A stretch of DNA of 64,000 nt from Methanoplanus limicola DSM 2279 (GCF_000243255.1 NZ_CM001436.1:62692-126691); one strand, 5' to 3'; counted from the first letter of the stretch, positions 25,465-36,411 are shown. Translations and numbers: made by a program. Notes: a model not told the origin generated them from the sequence alone.

Positions 25465-26481
25465 TTAAGCTCTTGAAAGCTTTGCACGTGAGAGTTTTTC
25501 AATCAGCCCAAGATTGATATCTCCGGAAATCTCAAGCTTTCCGCTCATAACAGCATTTGATACAAAACCCTCTCCGGTATCATTCCGGATGACAAGCGTT
25601 GTATAGTCAGGCTCTGAGCCGACAGAACCGGCTGAGAGATCAGACATAAGACCTGTAAAGTCTGTGCAGATCCTGCACCCTTCCTTAATACAGCCGTCAA
25701 GTTCTGCAAGAGGAAGGTCAACAACTTCCCCGTCAGTGGTAATCTCAAGCTTACCCTTAACATCCATCCGTCTGATCTGCCAGGGTTCAATATTCATATC
25801 AGTCTTCAGTTTACCCTCCATCAGCCTCTCATAATCAAAAGACTCAGTGCAGAAGAGACCGATAATAAGGCGTATGGCATTGCCAAACGGTTTTACAAGA
25901 TCGTTTGTGCTCTCCTTCATCAGCCTTGCAGCCTGAACAACACACGGAGTTCCGACAATTGCAATTTTAGAATACTTTCGGCCCACAACTGCTTCATTTA
26001 ATGCAGTCAGAACAGGGACATGCCAGTTGTATCTGCTTCCGGCCTTCATAAGGATAGCCTCCTTAGAGGTTATCATCACAGAGTAAGGCTTCCTTGTCCA
26101 GCCATCTTCTGAGACAGTGATAACCGCGTCAATTGTACCGCGCTCAAGTCCGTCAAGGAGAATTGCAGAGACTGCACCGCCGCTCTGTTTTCCGGTAATT
26201 TCAAAGGAGGACCTTGCCGGGACAATCCTTCTGTATTCTCCGGTTACATCTTTTGGGATTTTGACATCGTCAGTTCTCGGGCATACTGCATAGCATGCTC
26301 CGCAGGGAACGCAGTCAACAACCTCTTTACAGTATCCTGTGTTAACCGGACTATCGGATCCGTCATCTGTTGAAAAGACAATTGCATCAGCAGGGCATAC
26401 TGCAATACAGGCGCCACAACCGGAGCATCTGCCGGTATCCCACACCTCAGCCTTCAAATCTTCATAATTCTTTCTTTTCAT
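25465..26481 (-). CDS. FrhB-like F420-binding subunit of glutamate synthase
   Basis: A 338-aa iron-sulfur flavoprotein-type subunit. It opens with two [4Fe-4S] ferredoxin motifs (CSGCGACIAVCPADA and CVPCGACYAVCPRTD), followed by the FrhB/FdhB domain found in F420 hydrogenase and F420-dependent sulfite reductase, with EGCRICTDFTGLMSDLS near residue 275. The ATG at 26481 starts just after the preceding stop, with a ggagtga Shine-Dalgarno; a longer frame overlaps the upstream gene. As last gene of the glutamate synthase operon it probably feeds electrons from F420H2, replacing the NADPH-binding small subunit of bacteria. That role is inferred from family and position. Confidence 0.85.
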   Translation of the reverse strand: MKRKNYEDLKAEVWDTGRCSGCGACIAVCPADAIVFSTDDGSDSPVNTGYCKEVVDCVPCGACYAVCPRTDDVKIPKDVTGEYRRIVPARSSFEITGKQSGGAVSAILLDGLERGTIDAVITVSEDGWTRKPYSVMITSKEAILMKAGSRYNWHVPVLTALNEAVVGRKYSKIAIVGTPCVVQAARLMKESTNDLVKPFGNAIRLIIGLFCTESFDYERLMEGKLKTDMNIEPWQIRRMDVKGKLEITTDGEVVDLPLAELDGCIKEGCRICTDFTGLMSDLSAGSVGSEPDYTTLVIRNDTGEGFVSNAVMSGKLEISGDINLGLIEKLSRAKLSRA

Positions 26482-26488
26482 AAAAATC

Positions 26489-27238
26489 TCACTCCCAGCA
26501 GTACTTATTTGCAAAAGGCCTGGCACTTGATGGTATAATCTTGACAAACGAACTGTTCATCACTTCTTCCGGATCCGCATCAAAGAACCCACAGAAATTC
26601 AGAATAAATGGCTTTATTACTGCCATGTCCTCTTCATCAGCAGCGACAACTTTAGCCCCGATTCCGGCTTTGACATCTTCAGGAGCAACATTTCTGAGAT
26701 ATATTGCACCGCCGTGAATTCCGCTGCCAACACCTCTGCCGTCAACCGGACAGTCCTTACCAAGGCCAAGAACGACCAGAATTCCGCCGGCCATATATTC
26801 TCCGAGGAAGGATCTTGCCTGACCGCCCACGACAAGAACCGGTTTTTTCTCCATATATGCCTTCATATGGATTCCGGCACGGTAACCGACATCATCACGT
26901 ACATAGACTTCACCGCCCCTCATACTGTGTGCAACAGCATCACCGGTGCTTCCGTGAATGATAAGCCTTCCACCGTCCATTGTATTGCCAGGTGCATGAT
27001 CGGCATTGCCATAGACGTTTATCTCCGGTCCGTTCATGAACATTGAGAGATCACCACCGGGTACACCGTGGATCTCAATATCAATGCCGTCACACTTAAG
27101 GCCGTTTGCTATGAAGCGCTGCCCGCATACATTATTTAAAATAACTTTTTTGACGCCAGAAGCAGCGGCACTCCTGATCATCTTATTAAGCGGAGTATAG
27201 TGAATGCCGTCTGCATCAATTACAAGTTCTTCTCCCAT
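26489..27238 (-). CDS. Glutamate synthase GXGXG (alpha subunit C-terminal) domain protein
   Basis: A 249-aa right-handed beta-helix protein. It carries the repeated Gly pattern of the GXGXG domain (GGDLSMFMNGPEINVYGNAD, GRLIIHGSTGDAVAHSMRGG) that forms the C-terminal structural part of bacterial GltB. It has no catalytic residues of its own and holds the complex together. The start follows the FMN subunit stop within three bases, with aggtg as Shine-Dalgarno. One of four co-transcribed subunits. Confidence 0.92.
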   Translation of the reverse strand: MGEELVIDADGIHYTPLNKMIRSAAASGVKKVILNNVCGQRFIANGLKCDGIDIEIHGVPGGDLSMFMNGPEINVYGNADHAPGNTMDGGRLIIHGSTGDAVAHSMRGGEVYVRDDVGYRAGIHMKAYMEKKPVLVVGGQARSFLGEYMAGGILVVLGLGKDCPVDGRGVGSGIHGGAIYLRNVAPEDVKAGIGAKVVAADEEDMAVIKPFILNFCGFFDADPEEVMNSSFVKIIPSSARPFANKYCWE

Positions 27239-27240
27239 AA

Positions 27241-28752
27241 TTATGCACCTATCATCTTTACATCAAGAACGTCCATGATCCCTTCATCAAGCATATAGCC
27301 CCTTAGGCGGTCACGGTTTCCTCTCAGGCTCTCAATCGAATTGATTCCGGCAGCACCCATAAGCTCTGCAAGCTCAAGTGTCCACCCGTTGATCAGGTTT
27401 GCAACATTTACAGCCGCCTCGTCAGGGTTTAGCCGGCTGACAATCTCCGGTTTCTGGGTTGCAATACCCCAGGGGCAAAGCCCTCTGTAGCATGAACCGC
27501 AGACACGGCAGCCCATTGCTATGAGTGCAGCAGTACCGATGTAAACCGCATCTGCACCAAGTGCAACAGCCTTTGTAACATCAGCGCTGTCACGGATACC
27601 ACCGCTTGCAATAACTGAGACCTCATTTCTGATGCCCTGATCTCTAAGGATCTTATCAACGGTCGCAATTGCAACCTCAACAGGCATGCCCACATGGTCA
27701 CGGAAGACCCTCGGTGCAGCACCTGTTCCGCCCTTAAAGCCGTCGATAACTACAGCATCAGCAGATGAACGGGCAATTCCGGCTGCGATGGCAGCCACAT
27801 TATGAACCGCGGCAATCTTCACAAAGACCGGTTTTTTCCATTCAGTAGCTTCCTTTAAACTCCTTACAAGCTGCACCAGGTCCTCAATACTGTAAATATC
27901 ATGGTGGGGCGCAGGACTGATTGCATCACTGTGAAGCGGAATCATCCTTGTCTTTGATACGTCTTCAGGAACTTTCTCTCCCGGAAGGTGGCCGCCGATA
28001 CCCGGTTTTGCACCCTGTCCGATCTTAATCTCAATTGCTGCACCCCTCTCAAGGTAATTGATATCAACGCCAAAACGTCCGGATGCGACCTGGACAATCA
28101 TGCTGTTCTGGTAAGGATAGAGGTCTTTGTGAAGGCCACCCTCTCCTGTACCCATGAATGTCCCTACACTGCTCACAGCCTTTGCAAGCGCCTTCTGGGC
28201 ATTGAGTGAAATTGCACCATAACTCATATGGCCGATCATGACCGGAGTTTCAAGCTTCAGATTTGGAGCAATCTCTGTGTTAAGATCGTAATCTCCGGAA
28301 TTATTCTTTTTAACATTTATCCGCTGAGGTTTCTTTCCGATATATGTCCGAAGTTCCATCGGCTCTCTTAACGGGTCAATACTTGGATTTGTTACCTGGC
28401 AGGCATCAAGAACAAGCCTGTCAAAAATTATCGGATAATCAAGAGCATTACCCATCCCGGAGAGAATGATCTTTCCGCTCTTTGCCTGATTGTATATAGC
28501 CTCCCTGGCTTCCCTTGTCCAGAGGGGATGACTCCTGTAGTCATTGGGCTTCTCCTCAAGGTCAATGGCATCACGCGGGCACATGGCAACACATCTGTGA
28601 CATGCCGTGCATTTTCTGGAGTCAGAGACAATCTTCTGCCCTTCCCTTCTGAAAACACCATATGAACAGTTTTCAATGCACCGTTCACAGAGCATGCAGC
28701 GGTCGTTGTCAACCGTTACTTTGAACTTGACAGGAACACTTCCGATACTCAT
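27241..28752 (-). CDS. gltB: Glutamate synthase FMN/Fe-S catalytic subunit
   Basis: A 503-aa subunit. Residues 1-70 contain two [4Fe-4S] motifs (CMLCERCIENC and CTACHRCVAMCP), followed by the FMN-binding TIM barrel (MIGHMSYGAISLNAQKALA, GAKPGIGGHLPGEKV, DGFKGGTGAAP) and a Cys-rich iron-sulfur segment (CRVCGSCYRGLCPWGIA). It turns 2-oxoglutarate plus ammonia from glutamine into glutamate. The start overlaps the stop of the amidotransferase gene by four bases. The split form with added ferredoxin domain is the archaeal type. Confidence 0.94.
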   Translation of the reverse strand: MSIGSVPVKFKVTVDNDRCMLCERCIENCSYGVFRREGQKIVSDSRKCTACHRCVAMCPRDAIDLEEKPNDYRSHPLWTREAREAIYNQAKSGKIILSGMGNALDYPIIFDRLVLDACQVTNPSIDPLREPMELRTYIGKKPQRINVKKNNSGDYDLNTEIAPNLKLETPVMIGHMSYGAISLNAQKALAKAVSSVGTFMGTGEGGLHKDLYPYQNSMIVQVASGRFGVDINYLERGAAIEIKIGQGAKPGIGGHLPGEKVPEDVSKTRMIPLHSDAISPAPHHDIYSIEDLVQLVRSLKEATEWKKPVFVKIAAVHNVAAIAAGIARSSADAVVIDGFKGGTGAAPRVFRDHVGMPVEVAIATVDKILRDQGIRNEVSVIASGGIRDSADVTKAVALGADAVYIGTAALIAMGCRVCGSCYRGLCPWGIATQKPEIVSRLNPDEAAVNVANLINGWTLELAELMGAAGINSIESLRGNRDRLRGYMLDEGIMDVLDVKMIGA

Positions 28753-29801
28753 CTTCTAAGCCTCCCGATTACAGGTTCTCCGGCTGAAGGCATCCAGACA
28801 GAATCAAGAACAGGCTCCATTATCCTTATTGGCGCTTCTTCACTTGAAATATACATACGGTCACCATACTCTGCGGCTACCATCGGCCTCAGTTTAATCC
28901 TGTCCGTAAATCCCATTATGCTGTCAGAATTAGCAACCACGATGGCAAAAGGTCCGTTCATAAGTGCTGAGCCGTATGCCATCCTCAGAGCCGTATAAAG
29001 CTCTTTTTTACTTATGCCCATACTGTCTATCTCATCCCAGAACGGGGGTGCAAGTGCCTTAACTGCCAGGTCAACAGGCAGTTCATGCTTTCTGCCAAGG
29101 AGATCGAGCAGGTATGCAACAACTTCAGTATCTGTAAGCATTGTGCATTTGTAACCAAAGCTTTCAATGTAACGTACATTTGTGCCGTAAGATGTTATTT
29201 CACCGTTGTGGACAACACTACAGTCAAGAAGGTTGAAAGGATGTGCACCGCCCCACCATCCGCCTGTATTTGTAGGGTACCTGTTATGTCCAAGCCAGAT
29301 ATAACCTTCATAATCCTCAATCCTGTAAAAGTCAGCAACTTCCTCAGGCCAGCCAGATGCCTTAAAAATACCGACATCTTTGCCTGAGGAAAAGATCAAA
29401 GCTCCATTAACAGTAGTGTTAACAGTATTGATTATCCTGATTACCGCATCCTTCTCGTTTGAAATACCGCCGCTGATTAGTGAAGCGTCCGGTCTGAAAA
29501 AATACCGCCAGGGGATCTGGGTCCTCTTAAGCCTTGACTGCTCATATGTAGGTATCTCCTCAGAATGCTCTATATGGCCCCACTGTTCAAGTATAGCCTC
29601 AACCGCAGATTTTGACTCTGCAAGATTGTCATAAAAGACATGAAGGGCATAATAGTCCTTATAATCAGGGTATGCACCGTAAACTGCATATCCTGCGCCC
29701 TCACCATTGCCACGCTCATTCATCTGTGCGAGGGCTTTTTTTATCGCCCCGCCATCCATAGACGAACCAGAACGGTCTATTACGCTGATAATTCCACACA
29801 T
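28749..29801 (-). CDS. Glutamate synthase glutamine amidotransferase (class II) subunit
   Basis: A 350-aa subunit. The chosen ATG (29801) gives Met-Cys-Gly-Ile-Ile, exposing the catalytic N-terminal Cys of class II glutamine amidotransferases after Met removal; a TTG six bases upstream would bury it. The GHNRYPTNTGGWWGGAHPF and VVHNGEITSYG motifs are those of the GltB amidotransferase domain. It releases ammonia from glutamine for the FMN subunit. First gene of the four-gene operon, divergent from amtB. Confidence 0.93.
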   Translation of the reverse strand: MCGIISVIDRSGSSMDGGAIKKALAQMNERGNGEGAGYAVYGAYPDYKDYYALHVFYDNLAESKSAVEAILEQWGHIEHSEEIPTYEQSRLKRTQIPWRYFFRPDASLISGGISNEKDAVIRIINTVNTTVNGALIFSSGKDVGIFKASGWPEEVADFYRIEDYEGYIWLGHNRYPTNTGGWWGGAHPFNLLDCSVVHNGEITSYGTNVRYIESFGYKCTMLTDTEVVAYLLDLLGRKHELPVDLAVKALAPPFWDEIDSMGISKKELYTALRMAYGSALMNGPFAIVVANSDSIMGFTDRIKLRPMVAAEYGDRMYISSEEAPIRIMEPVLDSVWMPSAGEPVIGRLRR

Positions 29802-29845
29802 ACTCAATCTATCCGCCGATTCTGATAATTGATATTATACGAATT

Positions 29846-29865
29846 GCTAATAAACTTGGATTAGC
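29846..29865. promoter_or_regulatory. Inverted repeat in the glutamate synthase promoter
   Basis: gctaat-N8-attagc lies just downstream (minus strand) of an AT-rich TATA-like stretch at about 29867-29877, placing it between TATA and the expected transcription start. It does not match the GGTA-N6-TACC NrpR site, so another regulator may bind. The rest of the 452-base divergent region (29802-30253) holds the amtB promoter and NrpR site. Confidence 0.4.
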
Positions 29866-30207
29866 CAAATATATATTAATATGTAAACGGAAGTTTCTAT
29901 CCGGCCAATCCGCATATGTTATAACTCATCTGGAAAGGCACCACATATCACAGAATATTTTGACATTATTTAGAGAAATAATCAATTCTTAGCGATATTT
30001 TAAAGATAATATCTGTCATACCGGCGATCTTCTGAAGCTGATTAACAGAATCTCATATGTTATCTTCAGATATGATAAATTATTTCTGGAAATTTCACAA
30101 ATATTGTGATCTATATAGATAAAAAGTAAATGTTTAAATATGGTAGAACATAACTTCTATCTGTCAAATTACAACAAAAATTACTAATTCAGGATATGCA
30201 GTGAAAG

Positions 30208-30221
30208 GGTATGTACATACC
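30208..30221. promoter_or_regulatory. NrpR operator before amtB
   Basis: ggta-tgtaca-tacc is an exact match to the GGTA-N6-TACC palindrome reported as NrpR operator in Methanosarcina. It lies 32 bases before the amtB ATG. Both NrpR-type proteins are encoded 8-9 kb away in this window, so nitrogen-limited expression of amtB-glnK is expected. Confidence 0.75.
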
Positions 30222-30253
30222 TGCCTGCATAATGCCGGAATGGAGATATAAAT

Positions 30254-31773
<1,520 letters not shown>

Positions 31774-31830
31774 ACAGCTTTAAGAGATGCACCATAAAAA
31801 ACCGGAAATAATTCCTCCTGCAGATGAACT

Positions 31831-31890
31831 AAAATCAAACCAAATCAAACCAAATCAAACCAAATCAAACCAAATCAAACCAAATCAAAC
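31831..31890. repeat. 10-bp tandem repeat, six copies
   Basis: The unit caaatcaaac is repeated five times from 31841 to 31890, preceded by a copy with one changed base (aaaatcaaac). It lies 58 bases after glnK. No spacers, no reading frame. It may be simple-sequence slippage. Confidence 0.9.
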
Positions 31891-31947
31891 TTTTTTCCGG
31901 AATCTTTACTTCACTCAGAATCACAGCTGATTCAGATATCTTCCCGG

Positions 31948-32072
31948 ATAATTCAGAACCTACAATATAATTCAGAACCTACAATATAATTCAGAACCAA
32001 CAATATAATTCGAACCAACAATATAATTCAGAACCAACAATATAATTCAGAACCAACAATATAATTCAGAAT
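31948..32072. repeat. 19-bp tandem repeat, six copies plus a partial
   Basis: The unit ataattcagaacc[t/a]acaat occurs six times; the first two copies have t and the later ones a at the variable position, and the fourth lacks one base. The final copy is cut after 12 bases. The array lies in the 738-base gap between glnK and the HTH-FHA gene; the remainder of that gap (32073-32511) shows only AT-rich promoter-like DNA. Confidence 0.9.
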
Positions 32073-32511
32073 GATTAATAATAAAGTGCAATAATAAATT
32101 ACAGACGTCAGATCAGACTTACAGGATAGGATAATGCCGGTAATTCTTCACAGCGGCCAATATTATTCACTATGATTTTTCAGATAACCTGTCCGGTTAA
32201 ACCAGCATCACCATATAACCTGGAAGTTAAACCCGAGTATTTACAGATACCATCCGGGTAGATATTCTGCCACAATTATTTTATTATGAACCGGAGAATT
32301 ATTGAGATCAGTATGGTAAACCATATCCGGCCGCGTAATCGGATCTGGAAAATATGATCAGGAAGCATCCGGCTTCAGAAGTTATCAGCAAAATGTGCAG
32401 AATCAAATTATAATGAATAAAGCCGGCCGGACCGAATTTACAATAAAAATCAATTGTTCAGCCAACAGTTATAGAGAATAAATTATACACCATTACAGAC
32501 AGGGAGTGAAA

Positions 32512-33294
32512 ATGTCAGCAGGAAAAAACCAAGAGACCGTCTATCTTGAAAATGACGATGAATTTTTGGAAGAGCTTTCAGATTATCTCGATGTACTTTC
32601 AAACCCCACAAGGCTTAAAATTCTTAAAGCCATTGAAAATGTCCCGAAAGACATACGCGAAATATCATATGAAGTGGGTGTATCATATGAAAATACAAAA
32701 AAGCATATTCAGAAACTGAATACAGCCGGAGTTATCAGGAAGGAGACAGGTATCAGCAGCAGGTCATCAAAGGGCATCCATCCGGTATGGAAATACTCAC
32801 TTATGCCCGGAGGGCTGGATTCAGTATTCAGTAACCTCCAGATATTTTCATGCTTCAGCCTTACACCTGGAACTGAGCATATCAGTGAGAGGGTAAACTC
32901 ACTTAAAGAGGAGATTCTTGCAGGAATAAGGCCTGACAATCCTGCCGTAATAATAATAGGAGGACCTGAGGACGGGAGAATCTGGCCGGTTGAAGAAACC
33001 AGGACAAGGATCGGACGTGCAGACAATGATTCGACATACGCAGCAGAGAAAGGAGATATAATCGTATCAGAGTTCCATTCTGCTGTATCACGGATCTCAA
33101 AACCCCACTGCCGTATAATACGTGAGAATGACAGATGGTTCATCGAGGATATAAAAAGCACAGGCGGGACATATATTAATGGAGAGGAAGCAGAAAAAGA
33201 AATAAGGACGGAGATCTATGACGGCAGCACCATTGAACTCTCAAGGAGTACAAAAGGCGCAAAGATGATCTTTTGTGCAGGCAAAAAGATGTGA
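32512..33294 (+). CDS. Winged-helix transcription regulator fused to an FHA domain
   Basis: A 260-aa protein. Residues about 20-95 are an ArsR-like winged helix (LDVLSNPTRLKILKAIE, EISYEVGVSYENTKKHIQKL). Residues about 145-255 form an FHA domain: RIGRADND, ISKPHCRII (the S-x-x-H phosphothreonine contact) and STGGTYINGEE. FHA domains bind phosphothreonine peptides, so the DNA-binding part is probably controlled by a Ser/Thr kinase; one is encoded by the next gene on the same strand. The ATG at 32512 has an agggag Shine-Dalgarno; an upstream GTG (32506) is less likely. No other copy is in the window. Confidence 0.85.
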   Translation: MSAGKNQETVYLENDDEFLEELSDYLDVLSNPTRLKILKAIENVPKDIREISYEVGVSYENTKKHIQKLNTAGVIRKETGISSRSSKGIHPVWKYSLMPGGLDSVFSNLQIFSCFSLTPGTEHISERVNSLKEEILAGIRPDNPAVIIIGGPEDGRIWPVEETRTRIGRADNDSTYAAEKGDIIVSEFHSAVSRISKPHCRIIRENDRWFIEDIKSTGGTYINGEEAEKEIRTEIYDGSTIELSRSTKGAKMIFCAGKKM

Positions 33295-33390
33295 TAATGC
33301 CATAAACATCACTGGTAATCCCTCAAAAAACATTATCCTCAGACAATATAACATATCATTTATTATCCATGTGCAGGCAGAATCCGGCAC

Positions 33391-33583
33391 ATGAAAAACT
33401 CCTATGAAACAGTGCACTGTTTCATTCATCATCTGTGAACCGGCTGGTTCATGAAGAACTCCTATGAAACAATACACTGTTCCGTTCATCATCTGTGAAC
33501 CGGCTGGTTCATGAAGAACTCCTAATGAAACAATACACTGTTTCATTCATCACCTGTGAACCCGCAGGCTCACGAGTGACTTT
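33391..33583 (+). repeat. 60-bp hairpin-bearing repeat, three tandem copies
   Basis: Units at 33391-33450, 33451-33510 and 33511-33571 share atgaa.aactcctatgaaac, a palindromic middle and ctgtgaacc..ggttc. In unit 1 the stretch 33405-33424 is a perfect 20-bp palindrome. A second hairpin (tgaacc-N4-ggttca) lies in each of the first two units. The third copy continues into gtgacttt (to 33583) and has an inverted relative at 44951-45014. The array lies between the HTH-FHA and kinase genes. The rest of this 487-base gap (33584-33781) is AT-rich with no other signal seen. Confidence 0.9.
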
Positions 33584-33781
33584 CTGTACCCTGAAAAGGC
33601 AGGTAAGGGCAGCATTTATTGCAGCAACAAATATTTCAAAATAATCTTAAATATATCAATACACAATAAATAATAACAGACTCTCCGGCGGAAAACTCAT
33701 CAGACAAAATTCTGAAGGAGCCATAATATTCGGTATAACCCCTGATTACAGAAATCTGCAGGAAATCTGATAAAAGGAAAC

Positions 33782-35521
33782 GTGATGGATCCGGATAAAA
33801 ATAAAAAAAGCAATAAAATAATTTTAATCTTACTGGTAATATCATTAGTTCTACTGTTAAATCCGGTCTGTGCAGAAAAAAATGAATCCTCTCCATTAAT
33901 TGCAGATCATAGTCCTGATAATGATCAGTTAAATATTTCACTATACCTGGAGCAGTCCGGGGGCAATGAGGCAATAAACTCTTATAAAGACAGGATAAAC
34001 GAAATTTTAGATTCTGATAACAGGTTAGAGACAGATTATGCAAAAGAAGAGAATCAGTCCGTAAACCTGAGTGCCACAGATACAGCAGAAGAATATACTG
34101 ACAGATACACAGTCAGATTCTTCTCAAACATCTACTTTATTCTGATCCTCTTTATATCGGCATGGATTGTATTTCTTGCCCACATAGCCGGAAAAGAATC
34201 ATCAGAGAGATATATTTACAACAAAAAGCCATTTCTCACTGCATTTTTGATACCCGCATATACGATTCAGGGACTTTACCTCTTCTTCATCACCATTACA
34301 ATGACCTCAGGGCTGGGACTTGAAGAGATCGGAGGTACAGGTCCGCTTGAAAACTTCTTCCTGTCATGGATCTACCTCTCACTCTCACTGGGATATATTT
34401 ACATGGCATATTCAATAATAGAGAAGAAAAACGGAATATTTGTCTGGTACCTGACAATGATTCTGACATTAATTCTCCTGTCCGCAACACTCATAATAAT
34501 TTACCCGGATTCAGAATTACAGATCTATACAACGGTTGCAGCCGGAATTACCTCATTATTGATTAACACCTCATACTTTGCAATGATAAAGAGATACCCG
34601 TCATTCAACCCTAATGATACGATAATCACAGGTTTTAGTGATAAAAAATATTCTGAATATTTCAGTGATAAAAATCTGATTAAAGATCAGAATACCAAAT
34701 TATCATCATTCCCGGATATTTTAAAAGAGCGGTATATGCAGGATGAATTTGTCGGAAGAGGGGGAATGGCAAAGGTCTTTAAAGTAAAAAGGAGAAAAGA
34801 CGGAAGAACTGTAGCCCTGAAAATTCCGATATATCTCGATGAGAAAACCGGCATTAATCTTTTCAGGGAGATGAATATATGGAAAGATCTTGACCACAAA
34901 AATATAATCCATGTCTTCGATCTGAACATACTTCCGGTGCCATTTGTGGAGATAGAGTATTTCAAAGATTCACTTGCCGGTATGAAAAAACCGGCTGATG
35001 AAAAAGAATCTGCCGCCATAATATCAGGAATTGCGGAAGGTCTCTCCTATGCTCATAAAAGGGGAATAGTTCACAGGGATATAAAACCCCAGAATATACT
35101 GCTTACCAGAGATAATATTCCAAAGATTGCCGACTGGGGGCTTGGAAAACATATACTGGAGAATACTGAAACAGGCACAATGGCATTCTCACTCCATTAT
35201 GCAGCACCTGAACAGGTATTGCCAAAGAAGTTTGGCAGATGTGACAGAAGAACTGACATATTCCAGTTATCTGCACTGTACTATGAGCTAATCACCGGAC
35301 ATCTGCCGTTCTCCGGTGACGGAATAGGAGAGTTTACCGCAGCAATAATAGCTGAAGTGCCAAAACCTCCTTCATATTACAATCCGGAATTAAAAAAGTA
35401 CGATGCCTTCATCCTGAAAGGTCTCGAAAAATATCCGGATAACAGGTACAGTTCTGCTGAGGAGTTTATATCTTCCCTGAAAGTCATCGCAGAAAGCAGA
35501 GAAGAAATGACAGAAGATTAA
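33782..35521 (+). CDS. Membrane Ser/Thr protein kinase (Hanks type)
   Basis: A 579-aa protein. Residues 12-31 are a signal-like hydrophobic segment; residues 32-112 would lie outside; five further helices follow (about 113-137, 151-176, 192-213, 219-241, 248-268). The cytoplasmic kinase domain (about 315-570) has the glycine loop GRGGMA (325-330), Lys347, HRDIKPQN (431-438), DWG (451-453, in place of DFG) and APEQ (475-478). All catalytic residues are present, so it should be active. It follows the HTH-FHA gene on the same strand, whose FHA domain is a likely reader of its phosphothreonines. Start GTG 33782 or ATG 33785. Confidence 0.88.
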   Translation: MMDPDKNKKSNKIILILLVISLVLLLNPVCAEKNESSPLIADHSPDNDQLNISLYLEQSGGNEAINSYKDRINEILDSDNRLETDYAKEENQSVNLSATDTAEEYTDRYTVRFFSNIYFILILFISAWIVFLAHIAGKESSERYIYNKKPFLTAFLIPAYTIQGLYLFFITITMTSGLGLEEIGGTGPLENFFLSWIYLSLSLGYIYMAYSIIEKKNGIFVWYLTMILTLILLSATLIIIYPDSELQIYTTVAAGITSLLINTSYFAMIKRYPSFNPNDTIITGFSDKKYSEYFSDKNLIKDQNTKLSSFPDILKERYMQDEFVGRGGMAKVFKVKRRKDGRTVALKIPIYLDEKTGINLFREMNIWKDLDHKNIIHVFDLNILPVPFVEIEYFKDSLAGMKKPADEKESAAIISGIAEGLSYAHKRGIVHRDIKPQNILLTRDNIPKIADWGLGKHILENTETGTMAFSLHYAAPEQVLPKKFGRCDRRTDIFQLSALYYELITGHLPFSGDGIGEFTAAIIAEVPKPPSYYNPELKKYDAFILKGLEKYPDNRYSSAEEFISSLKVIAESREEMTED

Positions 35522-35541
35522 AAAGGGACAGCCGGAACTCT

Positions 35542-36411
35542 TCACCCTGAACAGTCCCAACTGAGATGTGCTTTAATTCCGGTCTCCTTAATTATGTACC
35601 TGCCGTCTTTATATTCTGCAATATCTTTCAGATAACCGGCAATCATTTTCCTCCCGGAATCATCCGTAATTTTTAGTTTATTGGCATAAAATGAAATAAG
35701 CTCATCCAGACCACCAAAATAATTGTCAGAGACAAACTTCCGGCATGTAAGATCCGGGTAAATTTCAAGCTGGTATAACACAGACATAATGAGATCTGCC
35801 TTTGGTACAGGTACATACTCCTTACCATGAAGCCTCTTCCACAGGGCACACCTCATATGCTCCCAGGGCAGAGGGCCGGCATGATTAAATATATGTAAAG
35901 AACCACAGCAGACACTGCTCATTTTTACCAGTGAATCCTTCAGATCCTCCATGCCAAGAGAAAAGGAAGAGATGACAAGATCATACTTTCCCTCTAAATC
36001 CTCTCCGGGAACGATATCCTCCCACCTCTTCCGGACAAGATCATAATTGGAGATGCCCTGTGCAGCAGCCCTCTCCTCAAAAACCTCAGCCATAACTCCG
36101 GAAGGCTCTACAGCAGTAAGATGTGAGCAGACTTTTGCAATTTCAAGTGAAACAGTTCCAGGTCCCGCACCGATATCAAGAACTCTGTCATCCGGTTTGA
36201 TATCAAGACATTCCATAATCCACATAATTCTCTCATTGTCCTGAATTTCATCTGACTTTATGAACCTGTAAACACTCTCCCTGTCTTCCCAGTGAGAAAC
36301 ACAGTCCGCAGTTCCCTTTGAAGAGTTGTTCAGGCGGACTGCATTCCTCCAGATCCCGTTGTAGTCCGGATATATGCCCTGAGCCTCATAGCCCCCCTCA
36401 GAATCGGCCAT
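35542..36411 (-). CDS. SAM-dependent methyltransferase, class I
   Basis: A 289-aa protein with the nucleotide-binding motif VLDIGAGPGTVSLEIA and acidic post-motif (AVEPSG), followed by DLVISSFSL. This is the class I methyltransferase fold; the substrate is unknown. The ATG at 36411 overlaps closely with the stop of the upstream amidotransferase-like gene (TGA at 36413-36415), so translation is probably coupled. A longer frame to 36495 inside that gene is not supported. It is convergent with the kinase gene. Confidence 0.8.
   Translation of the reverse strand: MADSEGGYEAQGIYPDYNGIWRNAVRLNNSSKGTADCVSHWEDRESVYRFIKSDEIQDNERIMWIMECLDIKPDDRVLDIGAGPGTVSLEIAKVCSHLTAVEPSGVMAEVFEERAAAQGISNYDLVRKRWEDIVPGEDLEGKYDLVISSFSLGMEDLKDSLVKMSSVCCGSLHIFNHAGPLPWEHMRCALWKRLHGKEYVPVPKADLIMSVLYQLEIYPDLTCRKFVSDNYFGGLDELISFYANKLKITDDSGRKMIAGYLKDIAEYKDGRYIIKETGIKAHLSWDCSG

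Noticed and set aside
33241-33546. 101-codon minus-strand frame with repeated peptides
   Set aside because: It is a by-product of the 60-bp tandem repeat and overlaps the end of the HTH-FHA gene.
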